Assembly: GCA_030062745.1 (NCBI GenBank)
Contig: CP099842.1
Location: 3,658,001 to 3,722,000, forward strand
DNA: 64,000 nt
Source of the DNA: Capitulum mitella
Lineage: Eukaryota; Arthropoda; Thecostraca; Pollicipedomorpha; Pollicipedidae
Direction: 5' to 3'
Shown: in pieces, positions 9,861 to 21,389 of the stretch
Layout of the letters: each line of letters begins with the position of its first letter
Position numbering within the stretch: position 1 is the first letter of the stretch
Made by a program: the position numbers and the translations under genes
Notes under the pieces: model-generated
Database searches by the model: none
What the model saw: the letters and a program-made list of their open reading frames with translations, nothing else
Told to the model about the DNA's origin: nothing

Positions 9861-11278
9861 TTTCGTTAATTTCTGATATCATGAGCTTAAGGCCACTTCT
9901 GGTTTACCTTATGGCTTATATCTCCTGATCTGGCAAGCGAAGGCCGGTGACGATCCTGCAGAATGGCTCCCTGCAAACTTCTGAAGCCCTTCTCTCTCCC
10001 TGGCCTCCGTCCTGTCTGAGCAAAGGCAAAGAAAAATATTTTCAGAACGTTACTGAACACATACACGTTTTTTGAGCTGAGACGGCCATGTCGCTAGCCG
10101 TATAACCGTAGACGTCAATCTACAGCATACATCACATCTAAAACCTCTACATACGGAGGATCAGAGCGATTTTCCACGATTTTCCCGTGAGTCCTTTTCG
10201 ACCGTGCCCTATTTACCAATATGGTATGACGTCACCAGGGCGTAGGCCAATGAACGTTTGCGCTCATTAAACGTTCGCGTTTTGCTGATTAATTACACTT
10301 TCCGAAACTTCTAGTCATTTTTCACGAAAACGATTGATGAAAACGTCTTCAGGGGCATTGCCAGGTCCACCAAGTTTATATAAAAGGTGACGACCATTAG
10401 CGGAACATTCCCTTTAATGTCGCCCCATAACATAATCGGATTATACCCGGAGTAAATTACGACATCATAAACAACCAATTAGCATGCGTTTTGCAATATG
10501 AATGTTCGGAAGGACTAGACATTAACCAATAAATGTGCCTGAGGAAGCACAGAATCCTCAGAACTGGCTGACGTATGGCTGATGCAGAAGCTCAGAAGTT
10601 TTCGTTGGTGTATGCCATTTTTAGGCTAGAAAAGGGAGGTATCGTTTCACATTACGGATATAAGACTCCAAATAACACGGCTGCCCGACTGATCTCCTTC
10701 AGGCTCCTTCTGCAAGGCGTTTATGGACTTTCAGACGTCTTTGCGTGGTTCCTTTCTGTCACGAGTCTGAGAGCTAGAGCTGAAGACTTAGAAGCTAAGA
10801 AAGTCTTCAGAAACAAAGGATCCTTTGATACGGGAACCCTGAAGCCATGACGTGAACTTTGTTGCACTGCTTCCTTTTCGGGATTTCTGCCTGTCTTTGT
10901 CTACAACGCACTTATCCAGAAGTTACACCATTCCTCATGAGTGGTGTCTGGCTATGACCAAACTTTGACCACATATCTCTTTCTAATCCAGCATTGGTCA
11001 AAGTTTACTTGAGAGGACCCATTGCCATTGAACGTAAAATCATATTATCAAAAGAGGCTTTATCTATGAAATAACTATGGAAAGAGGCGTTATCTATGCG
11101 GAACTCTTGCTGCATTGTAAATGAAGTTCGTCTATTCGCACAAACCATCCCCATCATCTCCGTTTGCTTTTTCTTCGCTTGCGGGCGATGTTCACTTCCA
11201 TGCTGCAAACGTAACGCTACCAGGGCTTTATATTCCATCTGTTGGCGTTGCGTTGAGCGTTGCGGCTCCTTTTGCTGG

Positions 11279-11282
<4 letters not shown>
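9861..11282. other. Intergenic DNA with a probable repeat fragment
   Basis: From about 10180 to 10440 the sequence has repeat-like features. These are the inverted pair AACGTT...AACGTT (near 10254-10285), a CRE octamer TGACGTCA at 10227-10234, a TATA-like TTTATATAAAAGG near 10375 and a terminus-like GCGGAACATTCCCTTTAA near 10400-10418. I could not find the opposite end. The rest, including the short frame at 10575-10850, shows nothing recognisable. Confidence 0.35.

Positions 11283-11312
<30 letters not shown>
11283..11312. repeat. (AG)15 microsatellite
   Basis: An uninterrupted AG dinucleotide run of 30 bp. The perfect array is likely to be length-polymorphic. Confidence 0.97.
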
Positions 11313-11313
<1 letters not shown>

Positions 11314-12000
11314 ATATTAATCTGGCATGAGGAGTAGACAATGTTCCCATCTGCCAAGATATCTAGTTTGCTGGGGACCCGTACGGGACATTTGAAGAGA
11401 CAGGACGGGCTTTGGTTAAATGTCAAATTTTCAACAAATAGTGGGGCCAGTTTCTTTGTGGCTGGCTCCCGGCCCTCTCAGAAAACAAAGCCTCATGCCT
11501 TGGCAGCAGGGCAGTTCAATCTGAGTGAGGCTTACAACGGCACCAGCAACACTGAGGGCGATTGTTGGCCGTCCAACACCGTCGGCAAATTCTCTTTTCA
11601 CGGAAAATAGTTTATCAAAAACGGGATTTCAGCAGCTTTAAAAAATAAAAAAGATAATTAGTTATTCATTCCTATTTAGTCTTTCCATAAAATGGAAAGA
11701 TGCACAGCCAACTGTGAATACCTGAACGAAAACTACAGATCTCCATTCGATTTTCAAGCCGCGAAGAGCATAACATGTTTTACTCACATTTGCGATTGTA
11801 CATGGAGCTCTTGATTCTCTCAGGACCATTAAGTCACCATTGTCTTCAGATGTCCGTTGAAGTGCTGATGCTGAGAGAACAGAGACCTCGGCTGGCGTGG
11901 GGCCTGATGTCTGTCCCATTACGGACTCATACAACCAATCGCCTCCGTTAGGCTGGCCCGGGGATTAATGCTTGCTTTTAGCGACCAATTAGCGAAAGCC
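11313..12000. other. Intergenic DNA, nothing recognised
   Basis: Unique-looking sequence of moderate GC leading into the next CpG-rich block. The short frames at 11341-11610 and on the minus strand at 11662-11934 have no recognisable domain. Confidence 0.35.
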
Positions 12001-12610
12001 GCCCGACCCAAACACAGTGCTCTGGTGGGCTGTGAACGCCGGCTCGCCACAGACCGCCGGGCGCGCCAGCGTCGACGAGGCCGTTCTCCTCGCCGCTTTT
12101 TCTACGGGGCGCAATTTATCAACCGCAGCACAAACGTGCATCGAATATAACCAACACAAAGAGGAGTCCGGCGAGCCAACGTCCTCCGCTGGGCGAACAA
12201 AGCGCTGGCCGGAGCGCGGGCCGCCTGTCACTGCCGCCGCCGCCGTCGCCGGGGACGCCGAGCCGCCGCGACTTGTTGCCAGCCGTCGCGGCCGACGCCC
12301 CCCCCCCATCCCCGGAGAGAGATGCACCGAGCGGCTCCGGCTTATGGCAACGAGGCCATTCCGCCGCCACGCCGCCGCCGCTGACGCCGGCGACGGCAGG
12401 GGCGGTGGCGGCCGTGGCTGCGGTCCCAGCAGGCGGCCGCAATATCGGCCCGACCAGTGCGACCGCCGCCTGGGGAGGGACCCGACTGTCCGGTCCGGCC
12501 GGCGGGACACTCTGACCCGGTCTGAAGAGATGGAACGACCCGGGGCGACCCAGGAGATCTCCAGCTCTAGCTCTAGGCGGCGGCAATGGCTCCCGCGGAG
12601 AAGCGCCAGG
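12001..12610. other. CpG-rich island 2
   Basis: Very CpG-rich, with many GCC/CGC triplet runs (CCGCCGCCG-type) around 12230-12430. Long frames on both strands (213-218 codons) are low-complexity and mutually antisense, so composition explains them. It could be a promoter island or 5' exon of an unseen gene. No splice donor in a credible frame was found. Confidence 0.45.
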
Positions 12611-13252
12611 CGTGGGTGTGTTTTTCGCACGGCGGCTGAGAAGCTTTCAAGCGTTATGAATAATTGTGATTAAGTCTGAGGATTCTGGAAATCCATTAAG
12701 GCTCGCGAATTTTGGCAATCGAAAGTGGCGAAGACTAACTTCGTAGAGGGCGTGGCATGAGATGCTAAGCAAATGAGATTTGAGCAATACTCACACAAGC
12801 AATATAAGCTCCAATGGCCAGTTTCTATTTTGGCGGCAGCTGAGTGTGAGTCTGAGAGTGAGTTTGGTGGCGTTAGTTAAAGCGAACTTCGGACATTAAG
12901 TGCTACCAATGATTGAATGGGAATGAGAAAAAATCGGTACGTCAAAACAGAGTAGCTTATTGGTGGATGCGCCAATTATCGGCTTTTTGCTTTCAGTGGC
13001 GGGACGGAGGAGGGACTGGCTGATGCAACGCAAAATACTGATAGCATCCGAAGTGGCGGTCACGATTGCAGAGAGCTCGTCATATATTCATCGCTAGGCT
13101 CGCAATATTATGCCATCAAAAAGCATAAGCATTTAATAAGATTCAAATCATTCGATTATTCATCATCAAATTATCATAAAAAACATTCTGTTATTTTTTT
13201 CCTTTCCTCGTCCTTCAAACTGCTTCATACGCGCAGTGGAAGTGGTTTCGCG
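12611..13252. other. AT-richer intergenic DNA
   Basis: It contains an AT-rich segment with ATCATT/ATTCAA words near 13100-13200 and nothing else I can identify. Confidence 0.35.
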
Positions 13253-14396
13253 CTAACGCGCCCTGGAAGGAGGCACTTTTGTGCCCCCTCCGATCTCGGA
13301 AACGGAAAGAGCTAGAGACAAAATTTTAACGGTAGGGTAAGGTCATAAAGAGTTAGATGGTGTGCAATTTCCATGATCATAGGTCAATGTCTTTAAGGTT
13401 AAATAAGGTCAAAAAGGTCAGCTTTGGACATTTTCTCGGCCTGTACAGGCCTTTAGTACGGGTTTTCAGACGAAACGGAAAAGGGCGCGTGTTAGAATGT
13501 TAGAACGTGGAATACGACAATTTACATCCACTTGATGTCTTACGTGAAGATCTCGGGTCGAGGTCACGTCAGGTCACTGACCTATGACGTCATTTGACGT
13601 CACAGATTTTGAAGAACACGGGATACTGGCGAAGCTTGAAGGTACGAACAAGAGCTCTAAACGCATCATTAGGCATACTTTCGGTGAAGATAGCCAACAT
13701 CGGCAGATTTGGTCACTAAGCGTTCACTGACCTCCGTAAAGTCAAATGAAGTGAAGCGAGATCATTAACCTTGAATGAAATCTGTGACCCAAAGTAAGTT
13801 TTATGTTATGTGTTTGTCAGTTGTTTGTCAATTGTTTCCACCAAGGTTATTTCGTTATCATTAACCCAGTGAAATGATTTGATTGATATAAAACGTAAAC
13901 ATTATATATATACACGTATATTTGACATATATTTCTATATATCTATATGTCGAATACATATGTGTGTCCATATATTTGGTACAAATCGGCAGGCTGCAAA
14001 TGAAATCTGGATCATGTCACAAGACGTTGGCGTTTGATGACCTTGACCATCACTGACCCTGGGTTTGCTCTCGATACATCTGTCATCCTCAGTTATCCCT
14101 GAATGATATCTGCTGATAATGTTCAAACGGTAATCTTACGTAGGACGCTTGTCCTCTCGCAGTTTCCATTTGTCTCCGACATCCGTTATTTTCGTTATGT
14201 TTGTTTGACTTCAGATGCTTCAAACTTCAAAAATTTCCGGCCGATTTTCGATTTCTTTGCGTCAGTCGACCAGTCGTTGAATTTTCATAAATGTCACAAA
14301 GCAGCAGCGGCAGTCACCGATCCGTTCTTAAAATTTTCAAGTAAAGCAGGTGGGGGAGGGGCACAAAAGTGCCCCCCTTTTCCCGTGCGCGTTTAA
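13253..14396. mobile_element. TIR element A, rich in AGGTCA and TGACGTCA motifs
   Basis: The ends mirror each other. On the left, TAACGCGCC leads into a G-rich stretch and the palindrome GGCACTTTTGTGCC (13272-13285). On the right, GGCACAAAAGTGCC (14360-14373) precedes CGCGTTTA. The interior, about 1.1 kb, holds numerous AGGTCA/TGACCT hexamers and paired cAMP-response-element octamers. It also carries an AT-rich TATATA/CATATA stretch at about 13895-13980. There is no transposase frame, so it is a non-autonomous DNA element of unknown superfamily. It is separated by only about 50 bp from the next TIR element. Confidence 0.6.
13561..13602. promoter_or_regulatory. Compact cluster of nuclear-receptor and CRE consensus sites
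   Basis: Within 42 bp there are AGGTCA at 13561-13566 and again at 13571-13576 (direct repeat, 4-bp spacer), the perfect palindrome AGGTCA-C-TGACCT at 13571-13583 (IR1, the consensus form of ecdysone-receptor sites), and two perfect TGACGTCA octamers at 13585-13592 and 13595-13602. A DR3 pair (AGGTCA at 13406 and 13415) lies upstream. The sequence match is direct. Binding or regulatory activity is inference, and the sites belong to a repeat element. Confidence 0.5.
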
Positions 14397-14444
14397 CTCC
14401 CGACTGTAAAATGCAAACTGTTAAACCCGGCACCACCTGGGAGT

Positions 14445-15592
14445 GTCAAATAGGGCACCCACCTCCGTTTTTCGTGGATAACGTCTGAACCGTTAGAGGC
14501 AGCTGCTGACGTGAAAACCATTTCCGTACTAGGTCAGGTCATGGAGATATGATGTGATAAATGAACCCTTACATGTACGTTTTCGCGCCTTCGAGCAATG
14601 GCGTGAACATGCTTGGTTTTTTGATAATATTCTCGAATATAACGCATGGATTATTTGGATTTACATTGGACACGGTCCCCAAAAACATATACATCCGTGG
14701 CAAGTCAGCGCTAAAGGACGCGCTAGGTCACATGCATGATGAAAATTAGATTGATTTGCATTGCAGGTGATAGAAGTGATTGCCGCTGACCTTCCCCATC
14801 GTTCAAGCCAGACAGGCAAATCTATATGCGCCTCTTAGCAAGGTTCACCAAATACAGCCTGAGGCCACGTCAGGTCACGTCATAGGTAGATGTCAAAACG
14901 AAATGAGGTACAACATTGTCTGTGGAAGATCTTTCAGTAGCAGCAGAGATCAATTAGTGTCCCTTGTCAGAAAAAGAAAAATGGTTGTCTGTCCTGACCT
15001 GGCTTGACTTTGACACGATAAAGAGCAGACAGAATTTATTGTCACGATATGTCGTTTCACTTTTGTATCTGACGCGGTTAAAAATCCCAGCTTGTAATTA
15101 TTGTTTTTTGTCAGGAAGAGTAATGCAGCCTTATTCGACATGACCTGGACTGACCTTGGCTGGATGGGAAGCAGGTAATGCAAAATTGACCATCAGGTTT
15201 CATTTCCGTTCCTTCCGTCACGTGGATCAAAACGGCTGCGAGTAAGTATAGATCTTTGGCAAGTAAAGTGAAAACTGTATTTCAGCTTACCTAGATTGAC
15301 CTTTACTCAGCATTTTTTAACATCAGGGCATGCTTCTGATGTAGAAGACCGTGACCTTTCGTTTGATACCCAGTTGAAGGCTCTGAGACCACTATTACTA
15401 TTGATATGATGTGCGAACCGGTGTCAGGTTTTCCAGCATCGTGTTACACGTTTTAAGTCATCTGTGACGTCATCAGTCACCAGGGCTAACGTAGTATTTC
15501 CTGAATGGCAAGACTCAGGGCTATCGATTGGTGGTAGGCCGGTTCAGATCCGACAGTTATATCCTGAGATAACAGGGGGTGCCCTTTTTGAC
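14445..15592. mobile_element. TIR element B, AGGTCA-rich
   Basis: The left end GTCAAATAGGGCACCCACCT (14445 onward) is matched by the reverse complement of the right end, GTCAAAAAGGGCACCCCC, terminating near 15592. GGATAAC/GGATATAAC and CTGAACC blocks follow inside both ends. The interior carries many AGGTCA/TGACCT hexamers, including an overlapping pair at 14531-14541, and a TGACGTCA at 15465-15472. The right end resembles the tract at 343-361, so this is a multi-copy family. No transposase frame is present. Confidence 0.6.
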
Positions 15593-16380
15593 AGCCCCAC
15601 GGCTCCAGAAACACTCCAGACGGTGCCGAGTTAACTTTCTGTCGAAAAGGAAATTATGTGATTACACAGTTTTGAAGATCGATGCAAAACACCGGTGGAA
15701 TTAACAGCCAAAAACGTGTCCATTACTTCCAGATCAATATCATTCTTACTCCACATCTAGAATTACATTCATTCGGCGGCACATGGCTGCTGAGATGTCA
15801 CAAAAAATTCGTTCTTGGCGTTTTGCAGCGTGACGCCGTTTTGTAGCCTGCTTGCTCGCGCACGCCAACTGCTGAGCCCCGTGCAGTAAGCGCTAATGAA
15901 GTGCGCAGAGCTGGCCAGCGGGCCATGGCGAGCTCTGTTAATGGGTCAGTTAATGCTGATAGATGAGGATCAATGTGTTGGACATCAAGAGGGCGATACA
16001 TCAGGGCCGCCCGTGCTTTGGGCGCCAGGCGACGCCGAAGGCCAGTGGCCGCTGTTGAAATCGATGCCGACACACTGTCTGGCCGCTGAAGTCACGTTGC
16101 TGTACATAAGGTCAATTCGGTGGCAGTGAAGATCCCCAAATTTGCATGAAAGGTCGGCTCGCTGCAGTAGTTACTGCCATGCTCAAGGTACGCGATGTGA
16201 CATTGTTTTGGCGAATAAAAGGCGTGAATCATCCAGTTATAATCGAGCCCTCCCTTGCAATCCCTTCCCCATCTTCCGGTTTCTTCAGGTCCTCGCCCCC
16301 TTAATCGAGGCGTCATATGACCCAGCTCCAAGCTGTTGAAGCCAATTTAGTCACTGCACAAGCTCTGCTTCACAGTACGA
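15593..16380. other. Intergenic DNA, nothing recognised
   Basis: Moderate-GC unique-looking sequence between the TIR elements and the next CpG-rich block. Short frames on both strands around 15800-16330 have no recognisable domain. Confidence 0.35.
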
Positions 16381-16710
16381 ATACAAATGGCCTCGTCTTC
16401 TGAAGGCAGGGACATTTCTCCACCCCGCCCGCCTTAATGCGCCCAGCGCGGGCTGCCACAAATCATCCGGGACATGGCGGCCTCCTCGGCTCCCGCCGGC
16501 CGTAATTCGAACATTAAAATGCGCGATCGGGAGGGCGTTGAAGTGCGTCCCCTTGTCACCGGACGCCGGCCGACTCCCGGAGGAGCCCGGCAGCGAGTCC
16601 CGCCCGGACCGGGAGCCGAGCCCGCCTTCGCAGAGCCAGCCGCGCCAGAAATACCGCGCAATCAGACCGGCAGCGCGGTCGGCGGCCGATCGGCGGCAAC
16701 CGCTCCCGGC

Positions 16711-16779
16711 GACGTCACCGGTCAATCGGCGCGCCGCGGACGGCCGCGGTGACGTCACCGGTCAATCAGCGCGCCGCGG
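16711..16779. repeat. Direct duplication of a 29-bp GACGTCACCGGTCAAT unit
   Basis: The block beginning GACGTCACCGGTCAATC and ending GCGCGCCGCGG occurs at 16711-16739 and again at 16751-16779 with one substitution. Both copies carry a GACGTCAC core, the second completing a full CRE octamer. The unit spacing is 40 bp. Confidence 0.9.
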
Positions 16780-16822
16780 GACCGCAGAACTGCCTCCGAA
16801 TCGAGCCGGCGCCTCGGCGGGG

Positions 16823-16910
16823 TACCGGGTGAACCGCACGGTGCCGGGTGAGCCGCACGGTGCCGGGTGAGCCGCACGGTACCGGGTGAACCGCACGGTG
16901 CCGGGTGAGC
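16823..16910. repeat. 19-bp tandem repeat, about 4.6 copies
   Basis: Units of TGCCGGGTGAGCCGCACGG or TACCGGGTGAACCGCACGG run from 16823, 16842, 16861, 16880 and 16899 (partial). The two variants are arranged a-b-b-a-b, which points to duplication of blocks rather than single units. Confidence 0.95.
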
Positions 16911-17560
16911 TTCCCCCGCAGGCTGAAGGTCGGAGAGTGCGGATCATCATGCAAATTCGCCGCCGACCGTCCGGCGGCCGGGGCAATTATGCGGCGCGCC
17001 GGCCGGCCGCGTTGATTGACTTCCGCGGGCCGGATCGCGGCGAGGGAGACGTCACTCCCTGACACCGCGGCGAGGGAGACGTCGCCCGCTGACGGACGAG
17101 GCGGGTCCCGGACCGCGGAGGCGTCACCTCCTGGCGTCACCCCCTGACGCCGCACCGTGAGAGACGTCACCCCTGACGGAGTGAGCCGGGCCCCTGTCCT
17201 CGGCGAGGGAGTCGCCACTCCTGACAGAGTGAGCTGTGTCCCTCAGCGGGGGGACGTCACCGCTGACGGGGTGAGCCGGTCCCGGACGGGTCGGGCGGAC
17301 CCGGTCAGCGGCCGCCGGGGAGGCACCTGGCGGCGCGCGGCGCGCGGCGGTCGGCGGCGGGCGTTTCATTAATTAGTGTCGCGATGACGGCCGGGTAATG
17401 ACGGCTGACGGCGGGGAAGGGGCGGCGCGGCCCAATCGCCGGAGCTGTTTGTCTGGACTGCGTGCTCCCCCGCGGCGACTCCGGGGGGAGCGGGGCAACA
17501 CGCCCTCCGCACGGCAGCGAGCCGCGGAACGGAAATTAGAGAGGGAGGAGCGCGACTTCA

Positions 17561-18002
17561 GTGCAGCAGTCAGCTGAGGCGAAAAGAAACGACTACGAAA
17601 GGAGCGCGCTCTTCCAGGCACAGCTGAACAGTCCGAGAATTAAAAATGGACAAGATTTGTCTTCGGTACAGCAGCTCGTTGAAGTGTGGGGCAATGAGCG
17701 GATCTATTAACAGCACGGCAGCCCAGCCAGAAGGGGATCGATGCGGGACTGAATCTGACGGACTTCCAGTGAAGAATGCACTTCAGATGAGCCAAATGAT
17801 GAACCATATCTCACGGACGCACCATCTGTGCCCAAAAGATGGCTATTATTTTGCTCTTAGATTTCCATCAGAGTGTAATTAGATTTGTCAACATATGGAA
17901 ACTTTATATCCGGAAATGAAAACCGGGTCTGCTAAGCCGTAAGCATTTTGGGGTACATGGGTACTTTGTGCCTTCCCTTGGATCCACTTGTGCCCACGAG
18001 AA

Positions 18003-18053
<51 letters not shown>

Positions 18054-19129
18054 AACATGCTTTGAGCTACCCTTACAGAGAACGTGAAATGGATTAATGG
18101 CTGGAATGCGCCATATGTTTGGCAGCTTCAGCGATGGCGGGGATCATAGCGATATTGGGACATGGGCACGCCATCGATCCAGTGAGTAGGCGCTATGAAA
18201 GAATAGGGAAATGGCGAGGGGGCAATCCATAATCGATTCATTACACATGCATTCGCGCTGAGAACGGGGTGCCACGGCGTAAGCACTTTTCCGTCGAACC
18301 TCCCGGTATACCTGCGTCATTAGTGAAACCATTCCGAATGATTTGGTTCTATCAAATTTTTTCTCTCTTTAGGAAAAGAAGAGAACGCCGCTTGTCAGCA
18401 ACTTAACTAGTTTCCATGAAAAACTGTTAGCTGTTTAGTAGACAAGTGCTCTCCACTTATCAGATATGCGCATGTAGCATTCATTGGCGTATCCTAGTAT
18501 TTCCCACAAATGTTTCAGAGTGCAATTCGGAAAAGAAATATAGCGATGGAATACGGTTTCAGTTTTCCTCAAGAAAAGATGATTATGATTAATTTTCTTG
18601 CCTGGTATGATCATGGTTTTGTACTTTTGTTGTACATGACTGCATCGGTGAGGTAGGTATATTAATCTGGTGTGCATTTTCATGATCTTTTTCTGTTTCC
18701 ACATGACGGTGGTAAAAGAATACATCTCGAACAGTGGTGCGCGTTCGGGATTGTGTCGTGTTAATGGATGCATTTTCGAGCGTGGTTTGTTAAAGTTCTT
18801 GGGCGGTGTTTTGTCGGGCGGGACCTTAGGCAGAATGAGTTGTATGTGTGCTCTCGCTATGCAAACGGTCCTGAAGACGCCCGCATGCGGATGAGATGCT
18901 CATTTGCTGGTATACGGATGTCCACACACAATTTACTGAATCAGGCATGAATGACTTATGCTCATGTCTCCAATGCCGTAATATAAATATGGTGCTCATC
19001 CGCCAACTTGATAGATTTGTGACAGATATTACTAACCAGCAAAGACAGCTTGCAAAAATATTGATTCCCAAGTCGCAAGTGCAAAGCCGCAGGGAGGAGC
19101 GGATTTGTGTGTGGAAAGCTGAAGGTGCC
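17561..19129. other. Intergenic DNA, no gene recognised
   Basis: Moderate to low GC sequence surrounding the TA microsatellite at 18008. Short frames (for example 17646-17882, and the minus strand at 18435-18773) have no recognisable domain. No RNA gene is seen. Confidence 0.35.
18008..18049. repeat. (TA)n microsatellite
   Basis: About 21 uninterrupted TA dinucleotides, a perfect and probably length-variable array. Confidence 0.97.
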
Positions 19130-20430
19130 TAATGCAGTTGGAAGGCCTGCAGGAGGGGTAATGAGACCCTGACACGGCAAAATGGCCTTTAAGAAGGATC
19201 GAAGGGCCTCTGCAACTCTCTAACAACCAACGGCCGCTGAGACCGGAAGAGGGACCCCAACACGGCAAAATGTCCATGAAACCGCTGAAAGTGCCAGAGG
19301 GACCCCTAAGATGGCAAGACCTTACTAGGGTGCCTAGGAAGGCATAAGCAACCCCTGGCCAGCCAGAGGCGTTCCCTGAAGGGGGATTCATCGGTGGCTG
19401 TCTCCGCCTCAAGAGTGGCCCCAAATGGGTTACATCGGTCTTTTTCAAGACCTGAAGGGTTTTTAATGCAGTCAGGGGACCCCGGAAGGTCAGGTGGATC
19501 CTGAGACGGCAAAATGAGCCCTTACACGACAAGGGGCCTCTGAGACCCACAAGAAATGGGTCAGAGGGGTCCCTGCGAGGGCAAACAAGATAAAAAGGGC
19601 CTTTAAGACGGTACTGAGTCCGTGGGCGGTCAGAGGGCTCCCGAGTACAGGTGGGCTCTTGGCACAGAAAAGGTCCCTCTGAGACTGGCAGTGAGGCCCC
19701 TGAAGCGCCAATGAAGACCCCTGATGCGGCTTGAGGTGCCCTTAGATTGCCAGATGCGCCCATGTAACAGAGGGAGACCCCTGATACAGTCATGGGGACC
19801 ACCGGAGACGTTCTGAGGGCCCATGACACTGCAGAGGGGTCCTGAAATCGCCGGATGGTCTTTTGTAATTGCCAGAGGGCCCCTGAAACGGCAAAGATAT
19901 TCCCCACAGACGACAAGAGGGACACATAAGAGAACAGGGGTCCACTGAGACTGCTAGAGAGGGGCTCTTGAGACTGCTAACTAGCAGTCGCTAGCAATAG
20001 GTGCCCCTAGAATGACCAGAAGGACCCCTAAAACTATTAAATCTTGATGCGTCCAGACAGTTCCTGAAACGCTCTGTCCGGCAGAAAGAAATTTATAGAG
20101 GCCTCTTGTTACTGCTTAAGAGGCTCCCTGAGAGGGCAAAAATGTCCCAGGGACGACAAAGGTATCCAAAGAGATGGCCAAAGCGCCCCTAAAACTGCCG
20201 GATGGGTCACTGATACTGCCCGAGGTGCCCCTGGAATTGCCAAAGGAGCGCTTGAGATGTCCCGAGGGGCACGTGAAGCCATAAAAAGAGTATGGTTTCA
20301 GTGACACGGCAGACGGCCAGAGACCACCAGAAGTGCTCCCGTAATTGCCACAAGGAGTCTTATCTAAGCTAATCCGAGCTGGAAAAAAGTCTCCAGAAAC
20401 GAAGGGGAGACAAAGGGGCTCCTGGACCAT
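19130..20430. repeat. 1.3-kb degenerate minisatellite, unit about 21 bp
   Basis: The tract is built from dozens of diverged copies of a unit resembling GAGGGCCCCTGAAACGGCAA. Clear consecutive copies are seen at 19700-19900. The spacing is mostly 20-24 bp, close to a multiple of three, which keeps a 297-codon frame open on the minus strand (19032-19925) with a loose seven-residue periodicity (VSG-type words). The frame follows the repeat and I do not call it a gene. Divergence between units indicates an old array. It is bounded downstream by AT-rich DNA. Confidence 0.75.
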
Positions 20431-20585
20431 GCCTGACCAAGTATCTAAAAAATGTCACATAAAACGCGGAATTTCAAGTAGAGGGAGGGACGGAGCCGCC
20501 TAAAATCCCGCCGTTTTTGTCATGTTCGGCGACATTGTACGGTAGCAAAACGCATCACCTTCTTGAATAAGATAACATGCTTGAA

Positions 20586-20650
20586 TGTTTTTTTTTATTA
20601 AATTTTTTTTTTTAATTTTTTTTTTTTTTTTTTTTTAAATTTTTTTTTTC
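20586..20650. repeat. Poly-T tract
   Basis: About 65 bp, almost entirely T, broken by short A runs. It is low-complexity and may be the poly-A end, on the minus strand, of an unrecognised retroposon, but no element body could be identified beside it. Confidence 0.9.
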
Positions 20651-21389
20651 CTACTAACCGTTTGTTGTAAGTAACTATGGGTTACATTTCACAAACTATA
20701 TTTCAACTGGCGTGCAAAATATTTTCCAGAAATGCTCATACATCCATTGTTTTTATGGGCTGAAGTCTATGCAAAGAAATTCAGTGGAATTTCGGACTTA
20801 ATGACTCCTTTTCGGAAAATGCCATGCGTATATTCATTAACACAAAAGTGCGAGCTGCAACTGTTGTATTTTCTCCTGATTTGCGGTTTTTGCTTTATTT
20901 TCCTTTTCTAGCAGAGAGTACCGCGACTTGCTAATTTTTAAGTTTTTTCTCATGGGTTAAAGAGGTATTAACGTAAAGTTGTTTGCGTCGCGGTGGTCTG
21001 TGGGCGGGAGCACTCCTGGTCATTTATTCATGGGTGACAGTACATAAAAAAAATGCTCAAGACGAGCAAATGAAAGCGAATGAAATGTCTCATATAGACT
21101 GTTCCATTCGTTTTACGCAAAAGAACCACAGTGTACTGCGCCCGCTACGTTATGCCAGTGTTCAAATTCTGCAAAATTAAACCGATCTTCCCTCGACAGT
21201 TCTCCAATAAATGACCCGCCATCTTGATTTAATACGAGATTCCGGATAATTCAAGGCAGTCCAATAATTTCAATCCGGCCGTTGCCCCGAATTAAGACGG
21301 CCAGACTTCCGAGCCTGATAAAGTCGAATCTCCGGACAGAATCTATCGGGCCTTTGTGCAGCTCCACGTTCGCAGGCCACTTAGCTCAG
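20651..21389. other. AT-rich intergenic DNA
   Basis: Low-GC sequence with no recognised gene or repeat, grading into a CpG-rich block. AATTAAAC/AATAAATGACC words near 21175-21220 lie just before the GC shift. Confidence 0.35.

Larger units (their letters stand above)
16381..17560. promoter_or_regulatory. CpG-rich island 3 with repeated CRE-type and homeodomain cores
   Basis: Highly CpG-rich. From about 17030 to 17270 it repeats GACGTC(A/G)CCCCTGAC-like words several times. It contains a perfect TGACGTCA at 16750-16757 and a homeodomain-type ATTAATTAG at 17368-17376 in otherwise GC-rich surroundings. Open frames here are Arg/Pro/Ala-rich and occur on both strands, so no protein is called. A regulatory island is the most economical reading but is inference. 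Confidence 0.4.

Noticed and set aside
15535-15570. B-box-like GGTTCAGATCC
   Set aside because: It does not match the internal promoter consensus and lies inside a TIR element; no A-box at the right distance.
19032-19925. 297-codon minus-strand frame as a gene
   Set aside because: Its periodicity follows the 21-bp minisatellite, and the translated repeats are as degenerate as the DNA.
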